Source: Rhizomucor pusillus
Lineage: Eukaryota > Mucoromycota > Mucoromycetes > Mucorales > Lichtheimiaceae
Length of the DNA: 64,000 nt
Assembly: GCA_900175165.2 (NCBI GenBank)
Contig: FWWN02000587.1
Location: 90,033-154,032 of the forward strand
Reading direction: 5' to 3'
In this document: in pieces, positions 26,009 to 37,803 of the stretch
Numbering within the stretch: position 1 is the first letter of the stretch
Layout of the letters: each line of letters opens with the position of its first letter
The notes under the pieces: model-generated
Databases searched by the model: none
Told to the model about the DNA's origin: nothing
What the model saw: the letters and a program-made list of their open reading frames with translations, nothing else
Program-made: the position numbers and the translations under genes

Positions 26009-27089
26009 AAAGAAAACGTGCGATGATGCTATAGTGGCTGAAGACTTAATAGGTGAAATGAACGCAACCCTTAGCACTCAAAAAAGAAAAAGATAGTTGA
26101 CCGGCTCCTAAGGGGCGCGAACATTCTGGATATGACCAAAGGAAAGACACGAAAATATGCATCTACTCTGGTTCAGTCGAAGGTTGTCATGGTTGACAGT
26201 TCACTGCCTTGACTTGTTTGCATCTTTGTATACTATCAGTAATAAATTAATGAGGATGATGACAATAAAAGGAACGTATTGTCCGTGTATGCCGGGTGGA
26301 TGTCTTGGGGTGTCATGACAAAGACAGAGCGCGCGCTTTGTGCAGCAGAAAGGAGGGAGGCCGGGCTATGGCCAATGCACGCGCAAAATCGGTATGATAG
26401 TGCGGTATGCAGGGACACGGGATCACAGGACACGCAGGATATGAAAATTACACAGCGTTGCAACGAAACCATCCTTGAGGGCAGGCCGTCTTCTCCGTGC
26501 GCTCGTGCGGCCGGATGAACAATGCAAAAGGAAGGAGAATTAGATCTGTATTAATTTCTTACAGAGTATTGTCCCTTGCTCCCCGTGAATAAGCTCTTGA
26601 TTTATCCATTTTCAGTGTCGTACTCTTTGGCCAGGTTCTACTGCGATAGCAACTGCAAAGAGGCTTAGGTTCTTGTCAAACTCGGCTTGGAGCGACAAAA
26701 GCGTACGAATCGCCGAATCGATGTACTCTATGCATGCCACAGTGGATACAAATATAGGTATTGAAACTACATTGCAAAGTCAGAGCCCTCCTAAGTCGTC
26801 TCGCCTCCCTTCTCATCCTGACAGGGACGTCACAAATGAATCAAGGGTCCTTGCAACGTAGAAACACTTGGAAACTACAACGACAAGCAAGCATTCTCCA
26901 TTGTATCATGTTGTTCCCTAGGACCCTGCTTAGTGTGAACAAAAAAGCTCACACTTGACCCCTTTTTCTCTGGAATTTCACTGCCACTTGGTTTCCTCCC
27001 TTTCATAGCCTTTCCTCTATATATAAGTGGAGCCAGTTTCAAATCAGACCCCACCAACATCAATCTGCATCATTTCATCTTTCATTAAC
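26009..27089. other. Intergenic region and homeobox gene promoter
   Basis: About 1.1 kb. The first part is the DPH2 3' flank. The last 70 bp contain a strong TATA box. Short ORFs on both strands show no domain. Confidence 0.55.
27018..27027 (+). promoter_or_regulatory. TATA box of the homeobox gene
   Basis: TATATATAAG lies 63 nt upstream of the ATG at 27090. The same ten bases precede the Zn2Cys6 gene at 62543. Spacing implies a short leader of about 30-40 nt. Confidence 0.65.
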
Positions 27090-28593
27090 ATGCAAGCATT
27101 CGAACAATCCTTCGCCATCAACTCTATGGAGTACTACGGTGCTCCTGCAGAGACCGACTCCAATTATTTTCTCGAGACTTTTCACCAATATCCTCACGGC
27201 GACTTCCGACCTACCTTTTACAACCCTTTCGAGATCAAGCATCGCCGACGGACTTCTCGCGCTCAACTCAAAGTTTTGGAAAAGTCGTTTTCGGAGAACC
27301 CAAAGCCAAATGCAACTGTACGCCGTATCCTTGCCCAAAAGCTTGACATGACCCCGCGTGGTGTACAGATATGGTTCCAAAACCGAAGAGCAAAAGCAAA
27401 ACTTCAACGACGAAAGGCATCCGCTGCCGCTGCAGCTGCCGAACAACAGCAACAACAACAGCAACCGCAGTCATCCGATATCCACGTAGCATCATCATCT
27501 GCATCCACATCTGCATCATCTGCATCCTCTTCTTCATCCTCTAACTCTACTTCTTCCTCTCCAGCATCTATCGATACTAACAACAACAACAACAACAACA
27601 ACAACGTTAATTCCGTCAACTCCCATAATCACGCCGATAATGCATCTACTACAAGTGCAAATAACAGCAACAACAATAACTCTGAACAGCCTGTCCTCTT
27701 TTCTCAATTCTTTGCAAACGTTCAACCTCGTACTGATCAACAATCCGGAAAACCCGCTTTCACTACCTATTTTCCTCCTACCGGAAACAACGCAAAGCAG
27801 CATGCTACTTCGCTTCCTTGGCAAAGTCAGGAACAAGATCAGGAGCAAATTCGATCAGCTGCAGCCGTCGCTACAGCCGCCGCTGCCGTTGCGGCTGCAT
27901 CTTCGCCCTCTTGCTCTCTCGTGCTGTCCGAGCCATTCACCAGCACCGCTCCAGCTGACCAAAGAGGTGTTCCCAGCATCAGCTGGATGAACAGCCAGCC
28001 CGTCCATCCTCTTGCTCACATTGACGATACTGCGTTGGTCAAGGATGAAAGCAACCTATTTGCTACCGAACAGTTCCTGTCTCAACCATGGGCACCACCT
28101 TGCGATATCGTGAACGAGGTAAATGCATAGCTGCCCGTTATTCTCGTATCGAAACAAAATCGCTGACTCGCTCTTTTAGTGCAAACCTAGATGTCTCTCC
28201 GAAAGCGAATTGCAATACGGAAGCTCTAACATGACATGGAACTGCAATGACTTTAGACGTGCCTGGTCCCTTGATGCATCTGCCATGTGCTCCCCCTTGC
28301 CCGATCAATATTCCATGGATCTGTACGGTCTTCAAGGCATGCCCTTTGACTATCAATCCCCCATGCAGCAGCAGCAACAACCTCTCCAGCAACAAAAGCG
28401 ACAAGAACAACAGCAGTTCTCCCCTCCATTAATCTCCTCCTGCTCCGCTTCTACAGTATCTGCTAATTCTGTCACTGGCTCCCCTATCTCGCTCGACGGA
28501 TACTATGACCCATCTTCCTTTAATTATGGCCTTGACCAGCAACAGACATCGTGCTCCTCAACGGACGCCCTAATCGCATCGGCTCTCGCCTAA
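27090..28593 (+). CDS. Homeodomain transcription factor (Pho2/Phx1-like)
   Basis: A sequence-specific DNA-binding regulator. Two exons (27090-28118, 28180-28593) give 480 aa. The homeodomain is at residues 51-108: basic arm HRRRTSRAQL, helix 1 around VLEKSF, helix 2 VRRILAQKLDM and recognition helix VQIWFQNRRAKAK. Everything after it is low complexity: poly-Ala, poly-Gln, poly-Ser, poly-Asn, more Ala, and Gln again in exon 2, typical of a disordered activation region. The ATG at 27090 is preferred over earlier non-ATG starts. No second domain such as LIM, POU or TALE is present, and the loop is the standard 60-residue type. The target pathway cannot be inferred. Confidence 0.93.
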
Positions 28594-30102
28594 TCTACTT
28601 TATTTTTTTTCTCTTTATCATATTTACTACATACACACACACTGCATCGTACAGCCTTCCATGCAACTCGACGTTCATACAACATACACAATCTCATTAC
28701 ATTATTTTTTACAGCATCCTTAGGAAATTGTGTTTTTCTCCCACAGCATCTCTTTTCTATGATCTTTCCTACTCTTTTCGCCTGTATGCCTTTTTTCATG
28801 CACCTTCCCCATCCGTTACGGTTCCAAACATGCGTTTCTTCTCTTCCTTTTACCACTCAAATCTCTGTCTCTCTCTTCCTATGTTTCCAAGGAAATCAAG
28901 AGAACTCCTTTCAAACCATGGGGGAAATTATTTGTTTGTATCCTTCTTTTCTTCGCTTTTTTCCTTTCTGTAATTAGTTTCGTTGATTTTTTCCTTTTTG
29001 CAAAAACGGTACATAAAGTTTCTTAATTTCTTTATTTATCAATCTCAAAGAGTTGTCTAAATTGATTTCTATACGTACAAGACAAAATAAATGTTCCAAA
29101 ATATCCTGACAAAGCAAAGTTGCTCAGGACGCTCTTAAACTATGTTTTCAATTAATGTGTTGAGTAAACGGATGTCACTTTGGGAAGTATAACCAACCAT
29201 CAACATCACCAAGGCGCAGTTGATTATGTATATGCACTTGGAGGATGTCCATCTATTATTTCACAAAAGTTACTAGAAAAAAGCATTCTCAAATGACATC
29301 TACATGCTGAGCTTCCCAGACCCGCAAGAAACACTGACAGACAAGAAGAAGCTCGTAAGGAGAGAACCGACTTCAGAAGAAACAAACGTAGATACAGCAC
29401 CAGGTGGCCATCGTCAGACATAACCAGCAGAAGTATAAGGAAATATGTACTAAACGCAAAAACGCCAACGGGAATGGTGGTACATGTCTTCTGTTTTGAT
29501 CGCTGAATAACCATTCATCATTCTGGAAGACTTTGGTCACTCTATGCCTCTATTTCTATGCTGTTGAAAGTTCACTGCGATGATCCTATCTAGGAAATTG
29601 GATAGCGATTCCAAAGAGTAGATTTGATTCATTCGAATCTGCATATACCGTACATGCGTTCATGATCAACAAATCCTAGTACCTTAAACCTATCTAAAGC
29701 GCTCAAAACATCTCTACATCCATAAAAAGTTTTCTAAATACTGCTTGCTTAATTAGTTCTGTTAAGTCGCCTCATCTAGCTGCAAACAGGATTCGAGTGC
29801 GCTGTTGACTTTCTCCCGCAGTAGCATCGAACGCTCGCTTGTTATTTTTATGGCAATTCCAAGATCTCTAATGATTTCATTTGCAACGTGTCGTTATGTA
29901 ATCACCACTTCCTTTGTACGCTGATGTGCAAACCCCTCACTCCTCAGTCGGTGCCCCAGCGCTCATCCGTTGTCCTTTTCCGTGAAACGATACCGACTGG
30001 AAAATTTCGGTGGAAAAAAGAGATAACAAGTCGGTTGATATATTATAATGCCAAATGAAGAAAAGACGAGATTTATTGCAAGTAGGATGCTGTGTAATAT
30101 TA
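28594..30102. other. Convergent intergenic region
   Basis: About 1.5 kb between the homeobox stop and the EBP2 stop. The first 400 bp on the plus strand are T/C-rich and probably 3' UTR. No gene seen. Confidence 0.5.
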
Positions 30103-31276
30103 TTAAAATGTCCTTGACTTTCGCATCTGCGCATAACCTGCTGCATCTTCCGCACTTGACTGGGCTGTGTTGGATTTCTTGTACTTTTTCCGTCCTCCCA
30201 TGCCATACTTTGCATCCTTTAATTGACGTTTCTTGCTCTTCTCGGGTTTCCCTGACTTTTGTGCTGATTTTTTCTCCTTTGATGGTTTGCCGCTCGCCTT
30301 CTCCAATGCAATATCAAAATCATCGTTTACAGTGAGATCTCCGTTGTTGCCTTCTTTTCGCTCTACGTTGCCAACATTGAGTAACATAGCAGTATTTGAA
30401 TAATATAGACTATGACTTACTTCTCTTCAGTTGCTTAATCTTTTCTAACGTTTCAGCCTTTTGCTTCTGTCGTTCACGCTCCTTTTCTAGTTGTAATTTC
30501 TTGCCAAACTTCTTGTTGTGTCGCTGTTTCTTTGCATCTTCAGATGCCTTGACGCGAGCAGCCTCGTTCATCAATCGTGTGCGGATCTTGGCCATATGCT
30601 CATCGCTCTTTATCATTTCTGCAAAGTAATCGTCTGGTCGTGTAAATGGTACACCAGCTTCCAACACTTTCTCGCGACCAATCTTGGCAGCTTCCAAAGC
30701 CTGCTGATAAAATGCAAGTTCTCGCTTCATGTCGTCGTTAGGATCTTCAACGCTGATAGGCTCGCTCGATGTCACAGACATTGTTTCTATCCAGGGTAAC
30801 TTTTTCAGTTTGAATTCCTCGAGTATCCGAAGCATCTTGTCTTTGTCATTTGCTTTCACTCGTTCTGGTTTTCGAGTTTCTTTGTTATCGGTATCCTGTT
30901 CGTCATCTTCATCGCCAGAATCTTCTTCGTCTTCGTCGTCTTCATCGTTCTCTTCTGCTTCGCTTTCTCCTTCTTCTTCTTCTTCCTCCACACCATTCTC
31001 GACTTGTTCATTTTCATCTTCATCCTCCTCATCGTCACTCTTGTTGTCTTCTTGATCGTGTAACTGCTTGAAGGCTGCTTCCAATTCTTCGAGTTCTTGC
31101 ATTTCCTCCGCATTAAGATCTAGATCTTGCAGCGGAACGGCCTTAGGCACCTCGTCGTTGCTGTCAGCGATTTCGGTGGCATGCTTCTTGTCGGGCACCT
31201 TGCCCTCTGCTTTTAACTTGGCCGCACGCTTAGCCTCTCTCTTCAGTTTACTCTTAGAGGGTTTCTTGATGCCCAT
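30103..31276 (-). CDS. EBP2: rRNA-processing protein EBP2
   Basis: A nucleolar protein needed for 27S pre-rRNA processing and 60S assembly. Two exons (30421-31276, 30103-30362) splice to 371 aa. The N-terminus is Lys-rich (KKPSKSKLKREAKRAAK), followed by a very acidic run of Glu/Asp over about residues 75-140. The conserved Ebp2 core follows: KLPWIETMSVTS, LAFYQQALEAA, VPFTRPDDYFAEMIKSDEHM, KFGKKLQLEKERERQKQK and ETLEKIKQLK. Exon 2 has the C-terminal basic segment DDFDIALEKA and GMGGRKKYKKSNTAQS. The start at MGIKKPSK is chosen; the frame extends upstream to another ATG with unrelated sequence. A decayed retroelement lies about 360 bp 5' of it. Confidence 0.94.
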
Positions 31277-31632
31277 TATTGTTCCAACAAAAAAGTTCAA
31301 GCAGGAAAAATTTCGGACCTGCAGCTGTTCATGTAGGTGTGGCTTTGGCCCTCCGGCATGAATGCCTTTCCATTGGGAGGCTGTCAAACTTCAGGAGAAA
31401 GCATTGACAGCAACGTAAGTATAATGACGTTGAATAACACGGAAATGATCAAAATACGTCATTCACGAGGTTCTTCCGAGAAAACTGTACGTACATAACT
31501 ATAATGACTCCTTATTGCAACGCGCTCATCCCCTGATAATCTCCAAAGGCGGTAAAGTATGTTTCGAGATTGCAGATCTGCTTGTATTTATGATAGACAA
31601 ATCTCCCATCATATCTATTGGATATTTAGAGA

Positions 31633-32110
31633 CTAAAGCTGTATGGGGGCGAATGCAACCTCTCTTGCACGAACTTGCATTTCTTCGGTCTCAATTTCAT
31701 TTGTGCTTCTCAAAGTCGAGAACTCTAACAGTTCCCGGAAGTGATCTAGCCTACCATCTTGAGTCGATGAATAGATGGCCATGTCGTCGATATAGGTGGC
31801 AACAAACTGGATAGAAAGTTCTTGCATTGTGAGGTAGATAGCGCGAGCAAAAGTACTGTTTTCGATACGTTCGTGGTATATTGCAGCAATACAACATTCA
31901 GAAGACTTCGGTCTTTTGTTCTTCTGGGGATATTCTTGTGTCCTCAACCGTAGGTTCAATGTATATCCACTCTGTTCATGCTCGGTCTATTGACGATGCC
32001 ATTTGGCATCACTTTAAACGAGAAATTTCCCTGTGGGGCTGCCATGGTTACCTTTGGTATGGATTCTTCATCCAAGGCAATTTGGTGAAATCCCTTGAGT
32101 AAGTCGATGG
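31633..32110 (-). pseudogene. Degenerate Ty3/Gypsy-type reverse transcriptase fragment
   Basis: On the minus strand, one frame around 32110-31960 reads IDLLKGFHQIALDEES and then MAAPQGNFSFKVMPNGIVN, the conserved RT block before the catalytic motif. The catalytic box appears about 180 bp further in another frame as FVATYIDDMAIYSSTQDG, with the YIDD signature. Between them the frame is broken and a segment is lost or shifted. No integrase, RNase H or terminal repeats were seen. This is an old, inactive copy. Sequence from 32130 to 32700 may be more of the same element, but I could not align it to a domain. Confidence 0.75.
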
Positions 32111-33021
32111 TGCGGCCATAGATCCCTTATGTAAAGCACTGAGCATACCTTCTCGTCTTCCGGTTCATTTGCAAAACAGCCTGCTGCGTGGGCGACGAAA
32201 TTCTTTCTATATGCCAACCACATAAAATACGTGGTATATGGGGATATTTCAAGCGCAAAGCTGGCGTCAGCATGATATCAGTCATTTCCAATGCAAGCTT
32301 TCCAGGGTTGTTGTTGCGATGCTGATGATACAGAAGCTTCTCCGTTGACAAGGGATGGTCGTGTTCGGGCGACTCGAAGCTCGGCTTTCCACAATCCGTT
32401 GTTCAAAGAAGCATAAACCATCCATGGGCAACCGCTTCACTTGCACAGGGTTTTTCTTTTGTATGCCATTCTTACAAATGTAATATCCTTTTCTTTCGAC
32501 ATCCTGAATACAAAGAGCTCTGTATGCTAAGCGCTCCAAAAATGCCTCCAATGTGATGTCTGGATCGATCTTTGCCGTTTCATGGCCCTGAGTTTCTCGT
32601 GCAATAGAAATTCGATGCTGTCTCTTGCGATACTGCCAACGCTGTCAAGCCTTGCACAAACCTTTGTCACCCACAGATCAGAGCAGGCCATTTTCATTGC
32701 ACGAAGGTAGAATTAGTCAGGATCAAAGTCAATTCTCGCATAAACGTTGTGCTTATCGTCTTTACTGGGGCCTGAAAGTATGTACCTAGAACAGTAACTT
32801 GCAAAGAGGTACTCAGCATCATAAGATGCTGGAGGAGGAAAGAGCTCAGCAGCTTTGGCCTTCGCGTTCCTAAAATTGCGAAATGCCGCAGATTTTTGGA
32901 GTGCACTTGCTATAATCGTCTGAGTGCTCAGCCCCCGAGTGGGAAATAAAGCTCTATTGTGTCCTTTTGATTTTTCCATGCGAAACCTATTTTCCTTACT
33001 TTTTCACCCCTTACAGTTACA
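32111..33021. other. Region 5' of the RT relic; one unassigned minus-strand ORF
   Basis: The minus strand holds an 88-codon ATG ORF at 32713-32979, whose product contains FPPPASYDAEYLFASYCSRY, and a further 89-codon ORF at 32282-32551. Neither has a domain I recognise. Composition looks protein-like, so they could be gag-side remnants of the retroelement or pieces of an old host gene. The 88-codon ORF starts only 42 bp from the start of the divergent PY-motif gene. Confidence 0.35.
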
Positions 33022-33396
33022 ATGACTCCTTCTTACGGCCCTTTCCTATTACTAGTTCTCGTGTTCATTGTATTGGCTATTACATTCTTCTTTCTCAGAA
33101 GATATGCTGAGAGACGGAACGAGCGGATAACGCATAATCGAGGTGGGTAGCGGTTGTGTATCTTTTGCTTGCAGAATGACCGGAAGGCTAATCGTTGGAT
33201 AACGATAATACTGCTTACTGAAGACACAGCGCAGGCGTGCGTATCTCACCGTCCTGTTGTGACATATGCTCCTCCACCATCCCGACCTCCTCCCGCTTAC
33301 TCACCACCAGCTGACGCGGACGCATTCGCAAGCGCATCAAACCTGGAAGCTCCGCCCCCAGCATACAAAAATCATAGAAGAGATACCCGACTCTAA
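33022..33396 (+). CDS. Small single-pass membrane protein with two PY motifs
   Basis: Two exons (33022-33142, 33230-33396) give a 95-aa product. Residues 8-25 are a strongly hydrophobic segment (FLLLVLVFIVLAITFFFL), followed by a basic stretch RRYAERRNER, which predicts a cytosolic C-terminal tail. That tail is Pro-rich and carries PPAY at 61-64 and again at 83-86. PPxY motifs bind WW domains of Nedd4/Rsp5 ubiquitin ligases, so this could be an Rsp5 adaptor or cargo of the Sna3/Bsd2 sort. That role is inference. I recognise no family. The exon phase match and the repeated motif support a real gene. Confidence 0.7.
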
Positions 33397-33523
33397 AAAT
33401 GTATTCTTTTGTACAGTTACAGTTCATTCACATGTTTATATTTAATTGCATCTAGCTTGTGTATTTAAAGTTTGCCGACGAGATAAGAAAGAAGGGACGG
33501 TGTTCACGTTGCAACACAAAAAG

Positions 33524-34655
33524 TTAAGCAGAAGTTGGGAAAGGTGGTGGAATGGCTTCCTTGGGATACCGCTTATCCGCCTTAAGCTTGGCTGCATCCT
33601 TCACCTTGACAAACTGATCGTCGAAGCCAGGCACGGCCCCTTTAACCATAAGGAGATTGCGCTCTGAATCGATATCTACAACCTGTAATACCAAAATGCG
33701 TTAACGTGTTTCAAGATATAAGCCATGACAAGAAAAAGTTGCCTCATGCATACCTTCAAGTTCTGCACGGTGACATTGTTTCCTCCCATACGTCCAGCCA
33801 TCTTCTTGCCCTTGAAGACCTTGCTGGGCCACTGTTTCAAGAATTTAGATAGATTAGCATTACTGAGCACTGTAAGAATATCTGCTGATCTGCAAAATTT
33901 ACCTTGCGCTGACCCGTCGAACCAGCTGAACGGTGGGTCAAGGAAACACCGTGAGATGCTGGTAAACCTGCAAATCCCCATCGTTTCATGACACCTGCGA
34001 AACCTTTGCCGATCCTAAGCGATAGGAAATATATGTCAATGTAATTGTCGATAACCGCATGCTCGACAAATCCTTGGCTTACGAAGGTGCAGTGACATCT
34101 ACAAACTGGCCTTTAACAAAGTGGTTGACTGTCAGCTGAGTGCCTATCGGCAGCAAAGCATCCTTTGTAACTTTGAACTCTGCAAGCTTTTGTCGCAATC
34201 CAACACCGAGCTTTTTAAAGTGTTCTCGCAATGGTTTCGTTACATTCTTTGGCGACTTTTCCGTTGATCCAATTTGTACTGCATCGTATCCATGCTTCTC
34301 GGCCGTGCGTACGTCAGTGACAATCACGTCTTCAAGCTGTTATTTTAAAAGAACAAATACAGACGGTCAACTGCAAGGTCCATTTTTCAAGCATTCAAAA
34401 ACATTAACATTGCATTCTTATTACCTGAAGCACTGTAACAGGAACACGTTTGCCTTCCTCGTCCCACATGGCAGTCATTCCTCGTTTCCGCGCAATAACA
34501 CCTGTGCGGATTGATTCAGGAGTCCATTTTGCTGGTTCGGTTGCTGGTGCTGCTTGGGAACGGATAATAGAGGTGTGAAAATAGGATGCGACGGGGGCAG
34601 AACGTTGAACTGAGAACGTCGCTGCTCGTGTAAATGGTCTCACTAAAACGTTCAT
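33524..34655 (-). CDS. MRPL9: Mitochondrial large ribosomal subunit protein uL3m
   Basis: uL3 of the mitoribosome, a core protein near the peptidyl transferase centre. The ATG at 34655 starts a presequence-like leader ([20 protein letters not shown]) without acidic residues. The mature part has [43 protein letters not shown], the conserved core [20 protein letters not shown] followed by [15 protein letters not shown], and then [13 protein letters not shown] and VQNLKVVDID. The C-terminus is Pro-rich ([10 protein letters not shown]). Four or five exons. It is divergent from MAK11 with 147 bp between starts. The symbol follows yeast naming; naming differs between species. Confidence 0.93.
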
Positions 34656-34802
34656 TGCTTTAAGCACTTTGGCCTTAAGCTGTCAATACTTCGAGGGCCG
34701 GATTAAAGTGACTGAAATTCGGAGGCTTATCAACAACTGGCGTCGAAAAAATGAAAGGTACTGAGCGCACGCAGGTCGATCTTTCTTGATCCCGAAAAAG
34801 AA
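34656..34802. promoter_or_regulatory. Bidirectional promoter, uL3m / MAK11
   Basis: A 147-bp gap between two divergent start codons. One product builds mitoribosomes, the other cytosolic 60S subunits. No TATA box is evident. Confidence 0.5.
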
Positions 34803-36197
34803 ATGGCTGCCAGTAACTACGATTCTCGAAAACGATCACGAAACGACGAAGATCAAGAACAAACACCTTCTAAAAAGCAAATTTTGGAAGGCGGCTCGGC
34901 TCTTGATTCGATTCTGTTGCCGAATAAGGCTCTCTTGCCTGCAGCAGACAATGAAGACTTTCGAGTTATAACCGGCACATACGAACGTATACTTTATGGT
35001 ATCAATGCCTATTGGGAAAAGAATGCAGATGATGATAATGGGTCTGCTGTAAGCTCAAACCAATGGTGTTTAATTAGTATAAGTGGTTGACCATTATATT
35101 CATACAGTACAAAATCCGCATGGAACCGGTGTTTATTGTCCCTGCGCATATTGGATGCATACGCACTGTAGCTATTGGAGGCCACTTTTTAGCTTCAGGA
35201 AGCACAGACGAGATCATTCGACTGTATGATGTTAAGAAGCGGAAGGAGTACGGGTCTTTGGGTGGACAGCATACAGGAGATATTACCGACATCCAGTTCC
35301 ATGGAAAATACATGCTGACAGGAAGCGAAGACAAGATGATATGCTTATGGCGAACGAAGGATTGGGAGTACTTGAAAACATTAAAGGGTCACAAGTAAGT
35401 TGTCTGTCACACAGCAAACTCGGGCGCATGTTGACATAGATGGTTGCATTTTCACAGAGGCAAAGTAAATTCCATAGCTATACATCCTTCTGGAAAAATC
35501 GCGCTTTCTGTTTCCAGTGATAAGACTGTGATCGTGTGGAATCTGATGACAGCAAAGAAGGCCAGCATGAACAAAGTGGGCCAAGGTAAAATGAAAATTG
35601 GAGACAGTGGTAGGCAAATTTTGCTAAACGACTAGTAACAGAGGGTTTGTGTGTCTTGTGGAATAACGAGGGTGATAAATATGCTATCATGTTTGACCGA
35701 TCTGTCAACATTTATACCGTATCTGTAAGTAGCATTCGACGATCAAAAATAAGCAAGAGAACTGAAAGCAATTTCAGGATGCATCTGTATCGACGACGAT
35801 ATCCCATCACTCACGATTTTTGTGTATGCGATATTACACCTCTCGAAAGAAGGACAAGTCATACATCGTTACTGGACATGAGGATAGAACTGCGCGCGTT
35901 TGGGATGCAGAAACAGGAGATTGCGTCGCAGAGCTAGCTGGCCATAAACTACGCGTCAAAACACTGTCGATTATGGTCTCTAAACCGCAATCTTCGAAGG
36001 AATCAATTCCTGTTTTGATCACAGTATCGTCGGATGGCGTTATCAAATGCTGGGATCTGGAAGCGGCTCTAGACAAGAAGCAGGTCGTTCTAGGAGGGTA
36101 TAACACCAAGAGCCGTGTAACTTGCTGCACATCCCACATTGGTTTCCATAGCTCTGCAGACTCTTCTGAAAAGGATGCAGATGCAAAAGCGACATAA
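34803..36197 (+). CDS. MAK11: WD40 protein MAK11 (PAK1IP1 homologue), 60S biogenesis
   Basis: A nucleolar beta-propeller protein needed for 60S assembly through Rlp24 loading; the animal homologue PAK1IP1 also restrains PAK kinase. The ATG at 34803 opens a charged N-terminus (RKRSRNDEDQEQ). Six WD repeats can be followed: FLASGSTDEIIRLYDVKKRK, YMLTGSEDKMICLWRTKDWE, GKIALSVSSDKTVIVWNLMT, LCVLWNNEGDKYAIMFDRSV, YIVTGHEDRTARVWDAETGD and TVSSDGVIKCWDLEAAL. Exons 34803-35048, 35108-35394 and 35458-35585 are clear and two or more follow to the stop at 36197. The C-terminus is Ser/Asp/Lys-rich. MAK11 is preferred to a generic WD40 call because repeats 2-3 match PAK1IP1. Confidence 0.92.
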
Positions 36198-36845
36198 AAA
36201 TCTATTTTTGTAATTCTTTGACAAATATCGATTTCAATTGGCAATGTCATCTACGCCTGTGCTGTGCGATGAGCGTCTACACCGTTGTCTTTCCTAGCAT
36301 GACAACAGCATCTGACCAAACACTAGGGTTTGACGTTGTGTCTTCATTGGTAAATTAAATCTCTTCTAAAGCTTTCGAAGCAGATGACTACTCTTGTGAG
36401 GCAGATTGCCGAGAAAACGGATGGTTTAGCTTCTTGGCAATGTCAGGCATTTTCATTCGATTCTACGCAGAAACATCTGATACTCCCTTACATTTCCGCG
36501 TTGAAGTGCATTTTAACTCCATCGTGAGCTTTAGGAAGCATCTGTTGGTTGTGGATGCAAGAAAGACTCGTGACATTTTTGCCATAGTTTTACCCCGGAC
36601 GCCTTGGAAGAAATTATATCCGCGTATACTCGCAGCCACCTTTCCTTCTTCCCAATTATGCACAGCTCTTTTTTCCAATGACGTTGGCAAGGATGATGAA
36701 GTAACTTTTACGACGGTCTGGTTTTGATGATGGTTCTGGATTGCCAAGAAAGCAATGGAATAAGTAGCAAGATATAAATATTCCTGCTGCTTCACACGCT
36801 GTCACACCCATACTTTCTTCCTCACTTGAAATCAAATACAATAGC
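36198..36845. other. Intergenic region with TATA box
   Basis: About 650 bp. TATAAATA at 36773-36780 lies 66 nt upstream of the secreted-protein ATG. A short open frame within 36434-36727 has no domain support. Confidence 0.5.
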
Positions 36846-37711
36846 ATGGAACTCAAGTCTTTGATATTTTTGCTCGCTCTTGCAGCCGGCTCCGCACGCG
36901 CTCTCGTTCTACCTAGGGACCCACAACCATCGTCTTCTCAGCAAAGCTATCCGAATTCCACTGATATTTCGGTGTTCAATGGGCAATGTAAGTCTCATGT
37001 GGAAAGAAAAAAGATCCACAGCACTTGTGCTTTGGTTTCTGACGTCGGGTTACTACTTTAGGGTATTTTGTCGGATTCTTGAAGGAGTGTCAAAATGTGA
37101 TGGAGAATCCCATTAAAGATATGAACATTACCTTGAATTGTTGTACTCTTAACATGAGCAACCGCACCCAGACAGTGCTTGCACTCGATATCTCTTGTTC
37201 CGTGCAAAATTTGACGTCTACATCCAGCATTGGTAATGTAACATCCCAGGGTGTAGCTCTGCTGAGCCCTCCCAGTTCGGACATTGATGTTTCAAAGAAT
37301 CAATTCACCTTTCAGGTGTATCTTGGTATGTCATCCATATATAAACCATTTTCCATTAAAAATTCGATATTGATTGTAATCTATGTAGATGTATGGAAGT
37401 TTAATCAGCAAGATAGCCAGAATGCCACCATTTTGCCCGGCGCATCGCACCAAATGCAAGGTTCGCTCAATGCTGAATACCTTCCTGCAAATGGAAGCAT
37501 CCAAGAAGCAGTCTTCTTCAGTTCTTGCGATGAAGACACCAGCAGCAGCCATCGCAAGCGCTGCCACTCTGAGAATGTTGACTGTAGCGCTGCCCTTGTC
37601 TACCGCCAACCCACCCTCGATTCTACAACTTTCCGCAACATCACCAGCGGGATCCAGCTCGGTGACAACGCTGCTGACCTATTCCAAGTGAACAACACTT
37701 GCTCTGCTTAA
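36846..37711 (+). CDS. Secreted glycoprotein, unknown family
   Basis: Three exons (36846-36987, 37062-37325, 37389-37711) give 242 aa, all phases consistent. The first 19 residues or so (MELKSLIFLLALAAGSARA) form a classical signal peptide with a likely Ala-x-Ala cleavage site. The mature chain has ten N-x-S/T sequons spread along it and eight cysteines, including an adjacent pair (NCCTLN). There is no membrane segment near the end and the last residues are NNTCSA, so a GPI anchor is unlikely. It has the look of a cell-wall or extracellular protein. I do not recognise a family and assign no function. Confidence 0.78.
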
Positions 37712-37803
37712 CAGTGTACTCTTTACAGTTTCTTGGACAAAATTTTGCATAAAAGATTACAATAAACAAATGCGGCAATAGTAAAAAGGAGATTAATGAT
37801 TAC

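Noticed and set aside
30729..31055. Plus-strand Ser-rich open frame opposite EBP2
   Set aside because: Poly-Ser is the complement of the Glu/Asp-rich coding stretch of EBP2.
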